DNA of 64,000 nucleotides, taken from Bacillus sp. V59.32b (GTDB taxonomy: Bacteria > Bacillota > Bacilli > Bacillales > DSM-1321). Location: the NCBI RefSeq assembly GCF_003429085.1, contig NZ_QVTC01000029.1, forward strand, positions 38,406 through 102,405, in the 5' to 3' direction. The notes under the pieces were generated by a model. That model was not told the origin of the DNA. It worked only from the letters and a program-made list of their open reading frames with translations, and searched no databases. Every line of letters begins with the position of its first letter. Position 1 is the stretch's first letter. Below, piece after piece: positions 39,131-47,269 of this stretch. A program made the translations under genes and the position numbers.

Positions 39131-40382
39131 ATTTGGGGCTTCGCTCATATATTTGGATTATCGCTCATATATTTGGGCCACCGCTCATATATTTGGATTA
39201 TCGCTCATATATTCGGGGCTTCGCTCATATATTTGGACCACCGCTCATATATTTGGATTATCGCTCATATATTCGGGGCTTCGCTCATATATTTGGGTCA
39301 CCGCTCATATATTCGGGGCTTCGCTCATATATTCGGATAATCGCTCATATATTTGGGTCACCGCTCATATATTCGGATAATCGCTCATATATTTGGGCCA
39401 CCGCTCATATATTTGGATTATCGCTCATATATTTGGGCCACCGCTCATATATTCGAGGCTTCGCTCATATATTCGAGGCTTCGCTCATATATTTGCATTA
39501 TCACTCATATATCCGTAGCATCGCTCATATATTTGCATTATCGCTCTATATATTTGGGTCACCGCTCATATATTCGGGGCTTCGCTCATATATTTGGGTC
39601 ACCGCTCATATATTCGGATTATCGCTCATATATTCGGGACTTCACTCATATATTCGAGGCTTCGCTCATATATTTAGATTATCGCTCATATATTCGGGGC
39701 TTCGCTCATATATTTGGATTACCGCTCATATATTCGAGGCTTCGCTCATATATTTGGGGACCGCTCATATATTCGAGGCATCGCTCATATATTTGGGCCA
39801 CCGCTCATATATTCGGGGCTTCGCTCATATATTTGGATTATCGCTCATATATTCGGGGCTTCGCTCATATATTTGGGGACCGTTCATATGTTCGGGGCTT
39901 CGCTCATATATTCGGGGCTTCGCTCATATATTTGGGCCACCGCTCATATATTCGGGGCTTCGCTCATATATTTGGGCCACCGCTCATATATTTGGGGACC
40001 GCTCATATATTCGGGGCTTCGCTCATATATTCGGATAATCGCTCATATATTCGGGGCTTCGCTCATATATTTGGGTCACCGCTCATATATTCGGATTATC
40101 GCTCATATATTCGAGGCTTCGCTCATATATTTAGATTATCGCTCATATATTCGGGGCATCGCTCATATATTTGGATTACCGCTCATATATTCGAGGCATC
40201 GCTCATATATTTGGGGACCGCTCATATATTCGAGGCATCGCTCATATATTTGGGCCACCGCTCATATATTTGGGGACCGCTCATATATTCGAGGCACCGC
40301 TCATATATTTGGATTAATCGCTCATATATTCGGGGCATCGCTCCTATTCGGAGCATCGCTCATATATTTGGATTATCGCTAT
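39131..40382. repeat. Tandem array of about 62 copies of a 20-bp unit
   Basis: The unit is CGCTCATATATT plus an 8-base variable word. Common words are TGGATTAT, TGGGCCAC, CGGGGCTT, TGGGTCAC, CGGATAAT, CGAGGCTT and CGAGGCAT; one recurrent 7-base word (TGGGGAC) gives 19-bp units. The core is nearly invariant: exceptions start at 39502, 39542, 39643, 39881 and 40339. Units at both ends are partial. It fills the space between convergent pgpA and yutF. Because no unit contains a stop codon, long frames run through it in all phases, but they have no ribosome site and are not supported as genes. Confidence 0.95.
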
Positions 40383-40383
40383 A

Positions 40384-40430
40384 AAAACAGGACCGGTTTC
40401 CCTATGCCACGCATGGGAAACCGGTCCTTT
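40384..40430. terminator. Bidirectional terminator next to yutF
   Basis: Stem GGACCGGTTTCCC / GGGAAACCGGTCC, with T-runs on both strands, at the end of the tandem array. Confidence 0.85.
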
Positions 40431-40436
40431 ATCTTC

Positions 40437-41204
40437 TTATTCAAATTCCCATAAATGTAAAGAATCTATTGTATACGTAGGTTGTTCTTTATAATTTCGC
40501 AGCAGTTCCCTTGTCGTTACTCCTGTATGAACTAACAGTGTATCCATCCCGGCATTTATGCCTGCAAGAATATCGGTATCATAATTGTCGCCGACCATAA
40601 TCGTATTTTCTTTTGGCACACCAAGGACTTTTAAGGCTTGCTCGACGATGACTGATTCGGGCTTCCCTATAAATATCGGCTGCACTTGTGTCGAAACCGC
40701 AACAACCGATGTTAACGATCCATTCCCCGGAAGCAGCCCTCTTTCAGTCGGAATGGCAATATCTCCATTCGTTGAAATAAAGGTTGCCCCTTTACGGACA
40801 GCAAGGCAGGCTTTTGCAAGCTTTTCATAATTCACGCCTCGGTCAATCCCCATGACGACAAAGTCCGGATTATCATCATCAATGGTCATGCCCTTTTCCT
40901 CTAACGCATGGATAATCCCTTCTTCTCCAACTACATAAACAGAAGCTTTCTTTTTATGCTCGGCAATATAATTGGCAGTGGCCATGCTTGTTGTAAACAC
41001 TTGGGTGTCTTCGGTTGGGATATCAAATTCCCTCAGCTTTTCAGCCACCTGTGCGGGTGTTCTCGAAGAATTGTTCGTCACAAACAAATACGGAATCCCT
41101 CTTTTTCTCAACTCATGGACAAAATCTCCAGCCTCTTCTATTTTTTCCGTTCCCCGGTACATCGTCCCATCTAGATCAATTAAATAACCTCTATACTGTC
41201 TCAC
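40437..41204 (-). CDS. yutF: HAD-IIA phosphatase, NagD-like (YutF)
   Basis: A 255-residue HAD hydrolase with motif I GYLIDLDGTMYRG, motif II FVTNNSSRT, the C2 cap, Lys in FIGKPESVIVEQAL and motif IV MVGDNYDTDILAG. The start is GTG 41204 (MRQYRG), eight bases after GGAG; a GTG three codons upstream overlaps the site. Known relatives dephosphorylate nucleotides and sugar phosphates. Confidence 0.9.
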   Translation of the reverse strand: MRQYRGYLIDLDGTMYRGTEKIEEAGDFVHELRKRGIPYLFVTNNSSRTPAQVAEKLREFDIPTEDTQVFTTSMATANYIAEHKKKASVYVVGEEGIIHALEEKGMTIDDDNPDFVVMGIDRGVNYEKLAKACLAVRKGATFISTNGDIAIPTERGLLPGNGSLTSVVAVSTQVQPIFIGKPESVIVEQALKVLGVPKENTIMVGDNYDTDILAGINAGMDTLLVHTGVTTRELLRNYKEQPTYTIDSLHLWEFE

Positions 41205-41281
41205 TATTTTCACTCCTACTATTCAGCAGACGACAGGAAAATTATAAATGTTTGGTCCCGCCTGCCGCCTATATATTCATT

Positions 41282-41719
41282 TTAGTTTTTGAATGCAGAC
41301 ACGGGGCCTAATTCGTTTGTTAGATATTTCCTGACCAGGTTGGGATATGCCTTAAACGCATCTATATTGTCAGTAAAATTTTTCAACAGCTCTTCATGCG
41401 AGATGGTTATGTAGTCCTGAACCAGCGTTTTCCTTAGGAGCAATACCCGCTTAAACTGATCGGCGGCTTTTTGATCAATCACTTTTTCATCGAGCAGAAT
41501 ATCTACAATATCTTCAAAGCTTCCCGGATCCCGCATGATAAAGCCATCAATCATAGCGTTCCCTGCATCGAGCACGGCATCCAGCGATGTTTGGACGATT
41601 CTCTCCAATGCGAGCTTGGCGAGATCATTCTCCCATTCCGAATTGGTTTCAAAGCGATCAAGCTGCTGTTCCAGATAATTTACGATTTGTTCAATTTTAT
41701 GTCGGTCTACAAAATACAT
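41282..41719 (-). CDS. yutE: HEPN/HepT-like DUF86 protein (YutE)
   Basis: A 145-residue all-helical DUF86 protein (NAMIDGFIMRDPGSFEDIVDIL; LLRKTLVQDYITISHEEL). In active HepT toxins the motif near this position is RxxxxH-x-Y; here the His position is Gln (RKTLVQDY), and there is no MNT nucleotidyltransferase gene beside it. So it is a solitary, probably RNase-inactive HEPN protein. Start ATG 41719 after AAAAGGAG. Confidence 0.8.
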   Translation of the reverse strand: MYFVDRHKIEQIVNYLEQQLDRFETNSEWENDLAKLALERIVQTSLDAVLDAGNAMIDGFIMRDPGSFEDIVDILLDEKVIDQKAADQFKRVLLLRKTLVQDYITISHEELLKNFTDNIDAFKAYPNLVRKYLTNELGPVSAFKN

Positions 41720-41931
41720 TGTCACAAGACTCCTTTTCGGTAATGACCTGTTTTTACTATCGGATTTGTGTTAGATCAACCCCTTGATCATACCATAGCC
41801 TCCCCATACTCTCAATTTCCTCAGACAAGCTCAATCAAAGATATCGATTTTCTTTGACTGTTTCGATGCATTATTTGTTATGATGAAAAACAAAGACCGA
41901 AATTCAGTTTACAAGGAAGGAGATATTAACT

Positions 41932-42198
41932 TTGGAAGAACGTTTTTTCTTATACAATGACTTGATCGATTCAAAGACACGTTTTGTGAGCTTCATGGGA
42001 GAACAGTCTAGATTCGACCTTGCCATCACAACCACTGATCGTTTCTATGGGAAAAAGCTAGTGCTCGATATGCAGAGTAATCGATTTGCGATAATCGGGC
42101 CGGATGATTTGGATGAGGAAGGCTATCTTGAACATGCCTTTCAAATCTCAGAAAACGAAGCAACCGAGCTACGGAATTTTTTATTTGAAGTTGTCTAG
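41932..42198 (+). CDS. DUF3055 family protein
   Basis: An 88-residue protein with DUF3055 words (FFLYNDLIDSKTRFVSFMGE, FDLAITTTDRFYGK, DMQSNRFAIIGPDDL). TTG start 41932 with GGAAGGAG upstream. Function unknown; conserved in Bacillus and Staphylococcus. Confidence 0.78.
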   Translation: MEERFFLYNDLIDSKTRFVSFMGEQSRFDLAITTTDRFYGKKLVLDMQSNRFAIIGPDDLDEEGYLEHAFQISENEATELRNFLFEVV

Positions 42199-42281
42199 AA
42201 CAGTCACATTAGGGAACCCTTAGATAAAGATTGTCGAATCTTTTAACGTGACGTCAAAATGTATGTATAAGGGTGAATGCA

Positions 42282-42575
42282 GTGGATAAAAAAGAAGAAT
42301 ACTTCGATTTCGCAAATGTGGAAAAACAACGGGACTACCTGGTACCCGAGGAATTCACCGAAGGGCCATACGGAGCTAAAAGAGGGAAAAACAAACCTGT
42401 GGAAAATAAAAGCACTCCGTGGGAAGAAGGGCAAAGATATTATAGTGCCTTTACTTATGAAAATAAGTCATTACATGAAAACAGGCCCCGTCAATACGAC
42501 GGAGCCCATCCGACACACGATGACCCGGAATCCGGGCAGCAAGCACCCTATACGGAAAGTGATAATCAAAATTAA
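42282..42575 (+). CDS. Small acidic cytosolic protein of unknown function
   Basis: A 97-residue hydrophilic, likely disordered protein (DFANVEKQRDYLVPEEFTEG, NKSTPWEEGQRYYSAFTYE, HPTHDDPE). The GTG at 42282 is six bases after AAGGGTG; an earlier GTG overlaps the site. Similar short proteins are conserved in Bacillus without a known role. Confidence 0.72.
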   Translation: MDKKEEYFDFANVEKQRDYLVPEEFTEGPYGAKRGKNKPVENKSTPWEEGQRYYSAFTYENKSLHENRPRQYDGAHPTHDDPESGQQAPYTESDNQN

Positions 42576-42615
42576 AGTAAGAAGGGTAAAAACGCGATCT
42601 GTTCAGTATTACGAA

Positions 42616-42752
42616 ATTGGCTCATTCGTTTGAAACTTACGTTTCAAACGCCTTTCAGCGAAGCTGAAAGGTTGTTCGGTCCCAGAAGAGGCCTCAGAGA
42701 AAGCTTGCTTTCGCAAGGGACTCTTCTGGGACCGAACTAAATGAGCCCAAAA
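42616..42752 (+). repeat. Multi-hairpin repeat, family 2, copy B
   Basis: TTGGCTCATTCG end, GTTTGAAAC-TTAC-GTTTCAAAC, CCTTTCAGC-GAA-GCTGAAAGG, then a long stem GTTCGGTCCCAGAAGAG / CTCTTCTGGGACCGAAC, closing with TGAGCCCAAAA. Located between convergent genes. Confidence 0.85.
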
Positions 42753-42762
42753 AATATCTATG

Positions 42763-43038
42763 CTATTTCTTTATTTTTCTCGCCACAAAATATGGGCAGC
42801 CAAAGTTACAGTATTCATATAGATATTCGGTGAGGGTGCTGATTTTATTATCAAAAGTTGCCTTTTGGTTCTGATCGTCAAAGAAACCGCGGAGCCTTAA
42901 CTGTCCGTAACCCCAATCGCCGACTATATAATCATATTTCGTTAAAATCTCGCTATAACGAGCACGAAAAGCCTCTTCATTGAAGCCTTCCCTAAAATCC
43001 TCTGCTATTTCATAGGCCATATTATTGATACTAATCAT
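42763..43038 (-). CDS. yutD: YutD-like protein (DUF1027)
   Basis: A 91-residue protein with strong YutD family conservation (YDYIVGDWGYGQLRLRGFFD, YLYEYCNFGCPYFVARKI; two Cys near the C-terminus). GAGGTGAAAAA precedes the ATG. Function unknown; widely conserved in Bacilli. Confidence 0.88.
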   Translation of the reverse strand: MISINNMAYEIAEDFREGFNEEAFRARYSEILTKYDYIVGDWGYGQLRLRGFFDDQNQKATFDNKISTLTEYLYEYCNFGCPYFVARKIKK

Positions 43039-43154
43039 TTTTTCACCTCACATCATTACACTTAACTACCTTAAATTATAACTGATTCCCCATGAATTAC
43101 TAAGCTAAATTTAAATGACTTGTTCATCCTAAGCATTAAGGGGGTGCTTGATCT

Positions 43155-43769
43155 TTGAAAAAATCAATACTGACAATAGGTTTGGGCTCACTACTTGTTC
43201 TTTCCGGCTGTGGCGATTCTCGCGATAATGACCAGCGTACCGGCATCGTTGACACAACTCCGACGAGATTGAATGCGGCATCTCAATATTATGATGAAGA
43301 CTACCGTGGAGCAAATAATGATTCTGACAATTTCGGGTATACGCGTGTTAATAGCGGAACTGGCGAAAATGAAAACGGAACAGAAGCACCTACGATAGAC
43401 CGGGAACAGCTTGCTGATATTATCTCACGCCTGGGCAATCAAATACCAGATGTGAATGATGTATCTACACTTGTTACCGATGAAGAGGTTCTGGTCGTAT
43501 ATGATTCTGATACGAATAACCGCAATGCGACTGCAGATCAAGTAAAAAGGACGGCTTTATCCATCGTGCCGCGTTATTTTCATGTCTATGTCAGTGATAA
43601 CGAAACACTCAGACAAAACATTGAAAATTTTGCGACACAAGATACAGACAGCCGTGGCATTGAAGACTCCATTGATTCAACGATAAGGCAAATGCTTAAA
43701 TCTCCTCAGGGTAATAAGGTGAGCGACGGTGAAAACGCAAACGGCGAAAGCATCGGCGATCGCAGGTGA
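43155..43769 (+). CDS. yutC: YhcN/YlaJ-family sporulation lipoprotein (YutC)
   Basis: A 204-residue lipoprotein. The signal peptide ends in a lipobox LVLSGCG with Cys19, followed by a hydrophilic linker and a YhcN/YlaJ domain (ADIISRLGNQIPDVNDVSTL, EEVLVVYDSD, FHVYVSDNETLRQNI). TTG start after AAGGGGGTG. It is likely placed in the forespore membrane or spore; the exact role is unclear. Confidence 0.85.
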   Translation: MKKSILTIGLGSLLVLSGCGDSRDNDQRTGIVDTTPTRLNAASQYYDEDYRGANNDSDNFGYTRVNSGTGENENGTEAPTIDREQLADIISRLGNQIPDVNDVSTLVTDEEVLVVYDSDTNNRNATADQVKRTALSIVPRYFHVYVSDNETLRQNIENFATQDTDSRGIEDSIDSTIRQMLKSPQGNKVSDGENANGESIGDRR

Positions 43770-43813
43770 TACGCCATAAGTCGGGAAATCGGGAATAGAC
43801 GTTGATTTTAATA

Positions 43814-43853
43814 AAAGAAAGTGCCGTGAAATTCCTGGCACTTTCTTTATTTA
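43814..43853 (+). terminator. Terminator of yutC
   Basis: Stem AAAGAAAGTGCC / GGCACTTTCTTT followed by ATTTAT. Confidence 0.8.
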
Positions 43854-43868
43854 TGGTAATGTATTTTT

Positions 43869-44022
43869 GTTGAAATTAAATTTTGGCTCAATTAAGCTCA
43901 TATTCCGATGAGCCCCTGAGAAAGCGAGCTTTCTCCCTGGTCTCACGGGAATATGAGCTACCTTCAGCTGTGCTGAAAGGCGTTTGAAACCACGGTTTCA
44001 AACGCTTGAGCCAAAAATCAAC
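43869..44022 (-). repeat. Multi-hairpin repeat, family 2, copy C (inverted)
   Basis: TGTTGA and TTTTGGCTCA ends; the long stem here is AGCTCATATTCC / GGGAATATGAGCT around GAGAAAGC-GAGCTTTCTC; then GCTGAAAGG and GTTTGAAACC / GGTTTCAAAC, TGAGCCAAAA and TCAACA. It is reversed relative to copies A and B. Confidence 0.85.
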
Positions 44023-44051
44023 AGGGTGTATTTCTAACATAGCTTTATTTA

Positions 44052-44969
44052 TTAATTTGCTTCCAGCACCTTTTCACCTTGCTGCTGCATTTGTCTGGCG
44101 GCAGAGTTTACTTGCTCATCGGCATGGTAGGAAGAACGGACCATCGGACCTGCTTCACAATGGCTGAATCCTTTTAAAAGAGCGATTTCCTTCAATTCCG
44201 CAAACTCTTCAGGACTGTAATACTTCTGTACCTTCAAATGCTTTTTAGTCGGCTGTAAATATTGACCGATCGTCATAATATCGACCTTGTGAGCGCGAAG
44301 ATCATCCATTGTTTCCATGATTTCTTCCTTTGTTTCACCTAGACCGATCATTAAGCTGGACTTGGTTGGGATTTCAGGATACATTTCCTTTGCTCTCAAT
44401 AACAACTCCATTGAACGATTGTATTTTGCTCTTGCACGTACGCGGTCAGATAAACGTCTGACCGTTTCAATATTATGGTTCAAGATGTCCGGCTTAGCAT
44501 CCATCAGTGTTTTAAGGTTTTCGTAAACCCCACCCATATCGGATGGCAATACTTCAATCGTCGTAAATGGGTTTTTCCTGCGGATAGCTCTTACTGTCTC
44601 CGCAAAAACAGCAGATCCTCCATCCTTTAGGTCATCACGTGCAACCGCTGTAATAACAGCATGCTTTAAATTCATGGTGAATACGGAATCAGCAACGCGT
44701 TCCGGTTCCGCCAAATCCAATTCAGTCGGCAGACCTGTTTTTACCGCACAAAAGCGACATGCCCGTGTGCAAATATCGCCAAGGATCATGAAAGTTGCTG
44801 TACGTCTCACAGCCCAGCATTCATGAATATTAGGACATTTAGCTTCTTCGCATACTGTATGTAGGTTTTTTTCGCGCATCATTTTTTTCAAGCCTGTATA
44901 GTTTTCATTCGTATTTAATTTTATTTTCAACCAATCAGGTTTACGAACATGTTCTTCTTTTGTACTCAT
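44052..44969 (-). CDS. lipA: Lipoyl synthase
   Basis: A 305-residue radical SAM enzyme that inserts two sulfurs into octanoyl chains. The auxiliary cluster cysteines are Cys40, Cys45 and Cys51 ([15 protein letters not shown]), and the radical SAM CxxxCxxC is Cys67, Cys71, Cys74 (CTRACRFC). A C-terminal [11 protein letters not shown] holds the conserved Ser ligand. It depends on Fe-S clusters from the nearby suf genes. Confidence 0.96.
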   Translation of the reverse strand: MSTKEEHVRKPDWLKIKLNTNENYTGLKKMMREKNLHTVCEEAKCPNIHECWAVRRTATFMILGDICTRACRFCAVKTGLPTELDLAEPERVADSVFTMNLKHAVITAVARDDLKDGGSAVFAETVRAIRRKNPFTTIEVLPSDMGGVYENLKTLMDAKPDILNHNIETVRRLSDRVRARAKYNRSMELLLRAKEMYPEIPTKSSLMIGLGETKEEIMETMDDLRAHKVDIMTIGQYLQPTKKHLKVQKYYSPEEFAELKEIALLKGFSHCEAGPMVRSSYHADEQVNSAARQMQQQGEKVLEAN

Positions 44970-45001
44970 GAAGATGTCACTCCAATTCTGTTTTTTAAAA
45001 A

Positions 45002-45084
45002 ATCGACGATTGGCGAGCCTTTTTAGGCAATGATTAGTGCAATTGCACTTTTGCAGATAGGAAAATTGATACTTTAATATCTGC
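45002..45084 (+). repeat. Multi-hairpin repeat, family 3, copy iii
   Basis: TCGACGATTGGCGAGCC, AGTGCAATTGCACTT palindrome, and a GCAGATA / TATCTGC stem. The rest of the 450-base lipA-lytH gap is AT-rich and holds the lytH promoter region but no clear gene. Confidence 0.7.
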
Positions 45085-45420
45085 CAAGCAAAAGCGTGAA
45101 TTTCTTCTTATGTCACTTGTCACTTTATCATAATAAAATGCATTCAGACAAGTTTCCGATCTTATTACCATTATTTGATTTCATTATTTTTATTATAACT
45201 CAGCAAACTAATTTCATGAATTAAAGAAAAGTGTGAGCGGGTGACCAAGACCCCAAACGTCCTCAAAAAACAACCAGGATCCTCGGTAAATATTTAGGCG
45301 GAACGCATCCTTGTGCCAATTATAAATCGCTGCCGAATTATTCCTTGTCTTATGATTCGTATCAGACACCGGCACACATGAATAGACAATATTAATTATT
45401 TTGCGGAAAGGAGAATTAGC

Positions 45421-46419
45421 GTGTTCTTTAAAAAGGTCCTTCCATTTATCGTGTTCAGTTTTATATGCGGATCATTTCAAGTACAGGCCGCTGCCAATAC
45501 AGACAAGCCATCAGACCAGCTGACTACAAGGATGATGCTGTATAAAAATATAGAAGCCACCACGCATATCCCATGGTATTACATGGCCGCAATCGATCAA
45601 TATGAACACAGCCTGAGGGATGCCAGAAGAGACTTGGAAGACGCCAAGGGTGCTGTTGGCATTTATATAGAACCCGAAAAATGGAGCGGACTGTTGAATC
45701 CTAATAAAAATGATGACAATCCATTTTCCATTAGTTTTTTTGAAGGAATCGGCATGGATGGAAACGGTGACACACGTGCAGATATAAATGATGATGCTGA
45801 TGTTTTATTTACAATAGCCAACCAAATTCTTTATTACGGTACGGATGAAGATAACTTTCGGATCGCACTCTGGGATTATTATAAGCGGGATAAGGCAGTC
45901 GGAATTATCATGGGCAATGCAAGGATTTTTAAAAAATATGGCCGCATAGACCTTCAGGAAAAAGCGTTTCCCGTCCCGGTCAGGACACATTACAGTTATC
46001 GCAGTACATGGGGCGTGGCACGCGGCTGGGGCGGGAGACGATCCCATGAAGGCACGGACATCTTTGCCGATTATGGATTGCCTGTAAGGTCAACCAGCTA
46101 CGGGATTATTGAAATGAAGGGCTGGAATCGATACGGAGGCTGGCGGATCGGCATTCGTGACATTAACAATACGTATCATTATTTCGCCCATCTAAGCGGG
46201 TTTGCCAAGGATCTCAAGCATGGACAGATTGTTGAACCGGGAATGGTAATCGGCGGCGTCGGCAGCTCTGGATACGGTCCGCCTGGAACATCAGGGAAGT
46301 TCCCACCGCATCTGCATTATGGCATGTATAAAGATAATGGCTTCATCGAATGGAGCTTTGATCCGACTCCACATCTGCGCGTTTGGGAGCGAAAAGATTT
46401 AGCAAAGAAACGTCGTTAA
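45421..46419 (+). CDS. lytH: M23 peptidase LytH (L-Ala-D-Glu endopeptidase, sporulation)
   Basis: A 332-residue secreted protein with a signal peptide (to about residue 24), an N-terminal domain resembling lysozyme-like regions (MAAIDQYEHSLRDARRDL), and a C-terminal M23 zinc peptidase domain: HEGTD (His, Asp), HYFAHLSGF and PPHLHYGMY (HxH). In B. subtilis LytH trims stem peptides in the spore cortex. GTG start with AAAGGAGA upstream. Confidence 0.9.
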   Translation: MFFKKVLPFIVFSFICGSFQVQAAANTDKPSDQLTTRMMLYKNIEATTHIPWYYMAAIDQYEHSLRDARRDLEDAKGAVGIYIEPEKWSGLLNPNKNDDNPFSISFFEGIGMDGNGDTRADINDDADVLFTIANQILYYGTDEDNFRIALWDYYKRDKAVGIIMGNARIFKKYGRIDLQEKAFPVPVRTHYSYRSTWGVARGWGGRRSHEGTDIFADYGLPVRSTSYGIIEMKGWNRYGGWRIGIRDINNTYHYFAHLSGFAKDLKHGQIVEPGMVIGGVGSSGYGPPGTSGKFPPHLHYGMYKDNGFIEWSFDPTPHLRVWERKDLAKKRR

Positions 46420-46426
46420 ACAATAT

Positions 46427-46458
46427 GGAAGGTCCGCAGCTGGACCTTCAGTTATTTT
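46427..46458. terminator. Terminator of lytH, reaching into the yunB 3' end
   Basis: Stem GAAGGTCC-GCAGCT-GGACCTTC followed by a T-run. Confidence 0.8.
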
Positions 46459-47203
46459 TCGGCTTCGGCAATTCCACAGCCGGGTTTGAATTACCACCGT
46501 TATTATAATATTGGGGAACCTCTCCGGGAATAATGACTTCTCCTAAAAGAATGTCTTGTTTAATTGTTGTTGTTTTAGTAGCAAATGGGATGATCACCTG
46601 GACATTTACTTCTACATGAATTACAGCCTTAAAACTTCCAAAATTTATGCCGTATGATTTATTACTGCTCTTCACCTTCACCCTTGCATTCCCGATAGTA
46701 TGAAACTTTACCGGGATTTTCGGACCTAAGTTCCCAAGCAGGGTGATATTGGTGGCCTGCCCGAGCGGGACGTGGAACACCATACCTGAGGACTCGTCTT
46801 TTTTATTCATTTTTATATCGACATCCGTTAATGATTCAAGATCGGAAAGATTGCCTTTTTCCGCTTCTTTAAGATTCATCAAGATAAGGTTTTGCGTTTC
46901 GCCCTGTATTCGATTCACCGCACTTGGATTCAGTTTTGCGTACTTTACTCCATTGTCATTTTCCGTGATTTCTATAATGTTATCAAAGTCATTTTCCTCA
47001 ATTATTTTCTGGTTAATCGCTTTATTAATAACCAAATTGGCAATTTCATGAGTCTGGACTTCGGCATAACTCATCAATATTGGTTCAATTCTTTTATCAA
47101 TGATTAACACTCCACCAGCCGTAGAAAGGATAAAAAAAACAAATGATAAAAGTAATACATATCTGAACGGCAAAGGACCTTTCTGCCTTCGTCTGAATGC
47201 CAA
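46448..47203 (-). CDS. yunB: Sporulation protein YunB
   Basis: A 251-residue protein with one membrane segment (about residues 13-36, YVLLLSFVFFILSTAGGVLI) and an extracytoplasmic region (SYAEVQTHEIANLVINKAIN). YunB is a mother-cell SigE-dependent sporulation protein in B. subtilis. TTG start at 47203 after AAGGGGGG. Confidence 0.86.
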   Translation of the reverse strand: MAFRRRQKGPLPFRYVLLLSFVFFILSTAGGVLIIDKRIEPILMSYAEVQTHEIANLVINKAINQKIIEENDFDNIIEITENDNGVKYAKLNPSAVNRIQGETQNLILMNLKEAEKGNLSDLESLTDVDIKMNKKDESSGMVFHVPLGQATNITLLGNLGPKIPVKFHTIGNARVKVKSSNKSYGINFGSFKAVIHVEVNVQVIIPFATKTTTIKQDILLGEVIIPGEVPQYYNNGGNSNPAVELPKPKNN

Positions 47204-47269
47204 AGAAAATCCCCCCTTACATGCTATATGTATGCTTGTAAGGAGGGAAATCATTCTTTATTTTCAGCG

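Noticed and set aside
39131..40382. CRISPR array
   Set aside because: The constant part is only 12 bp, the variable parts are 8 bp and recur many times, and no cas genes are nearby.
39123..40454. Three or four long overlapping plus-strand frames rich in RSYI, AHIF and SLIY words across the tandem array
   Set aside because: They arise because the 20-bp unit has no stop codon in any phase. They have no ribosome site, their phase slips at 19- and 21-bp units, and they would be pure repeats of 20 residues.
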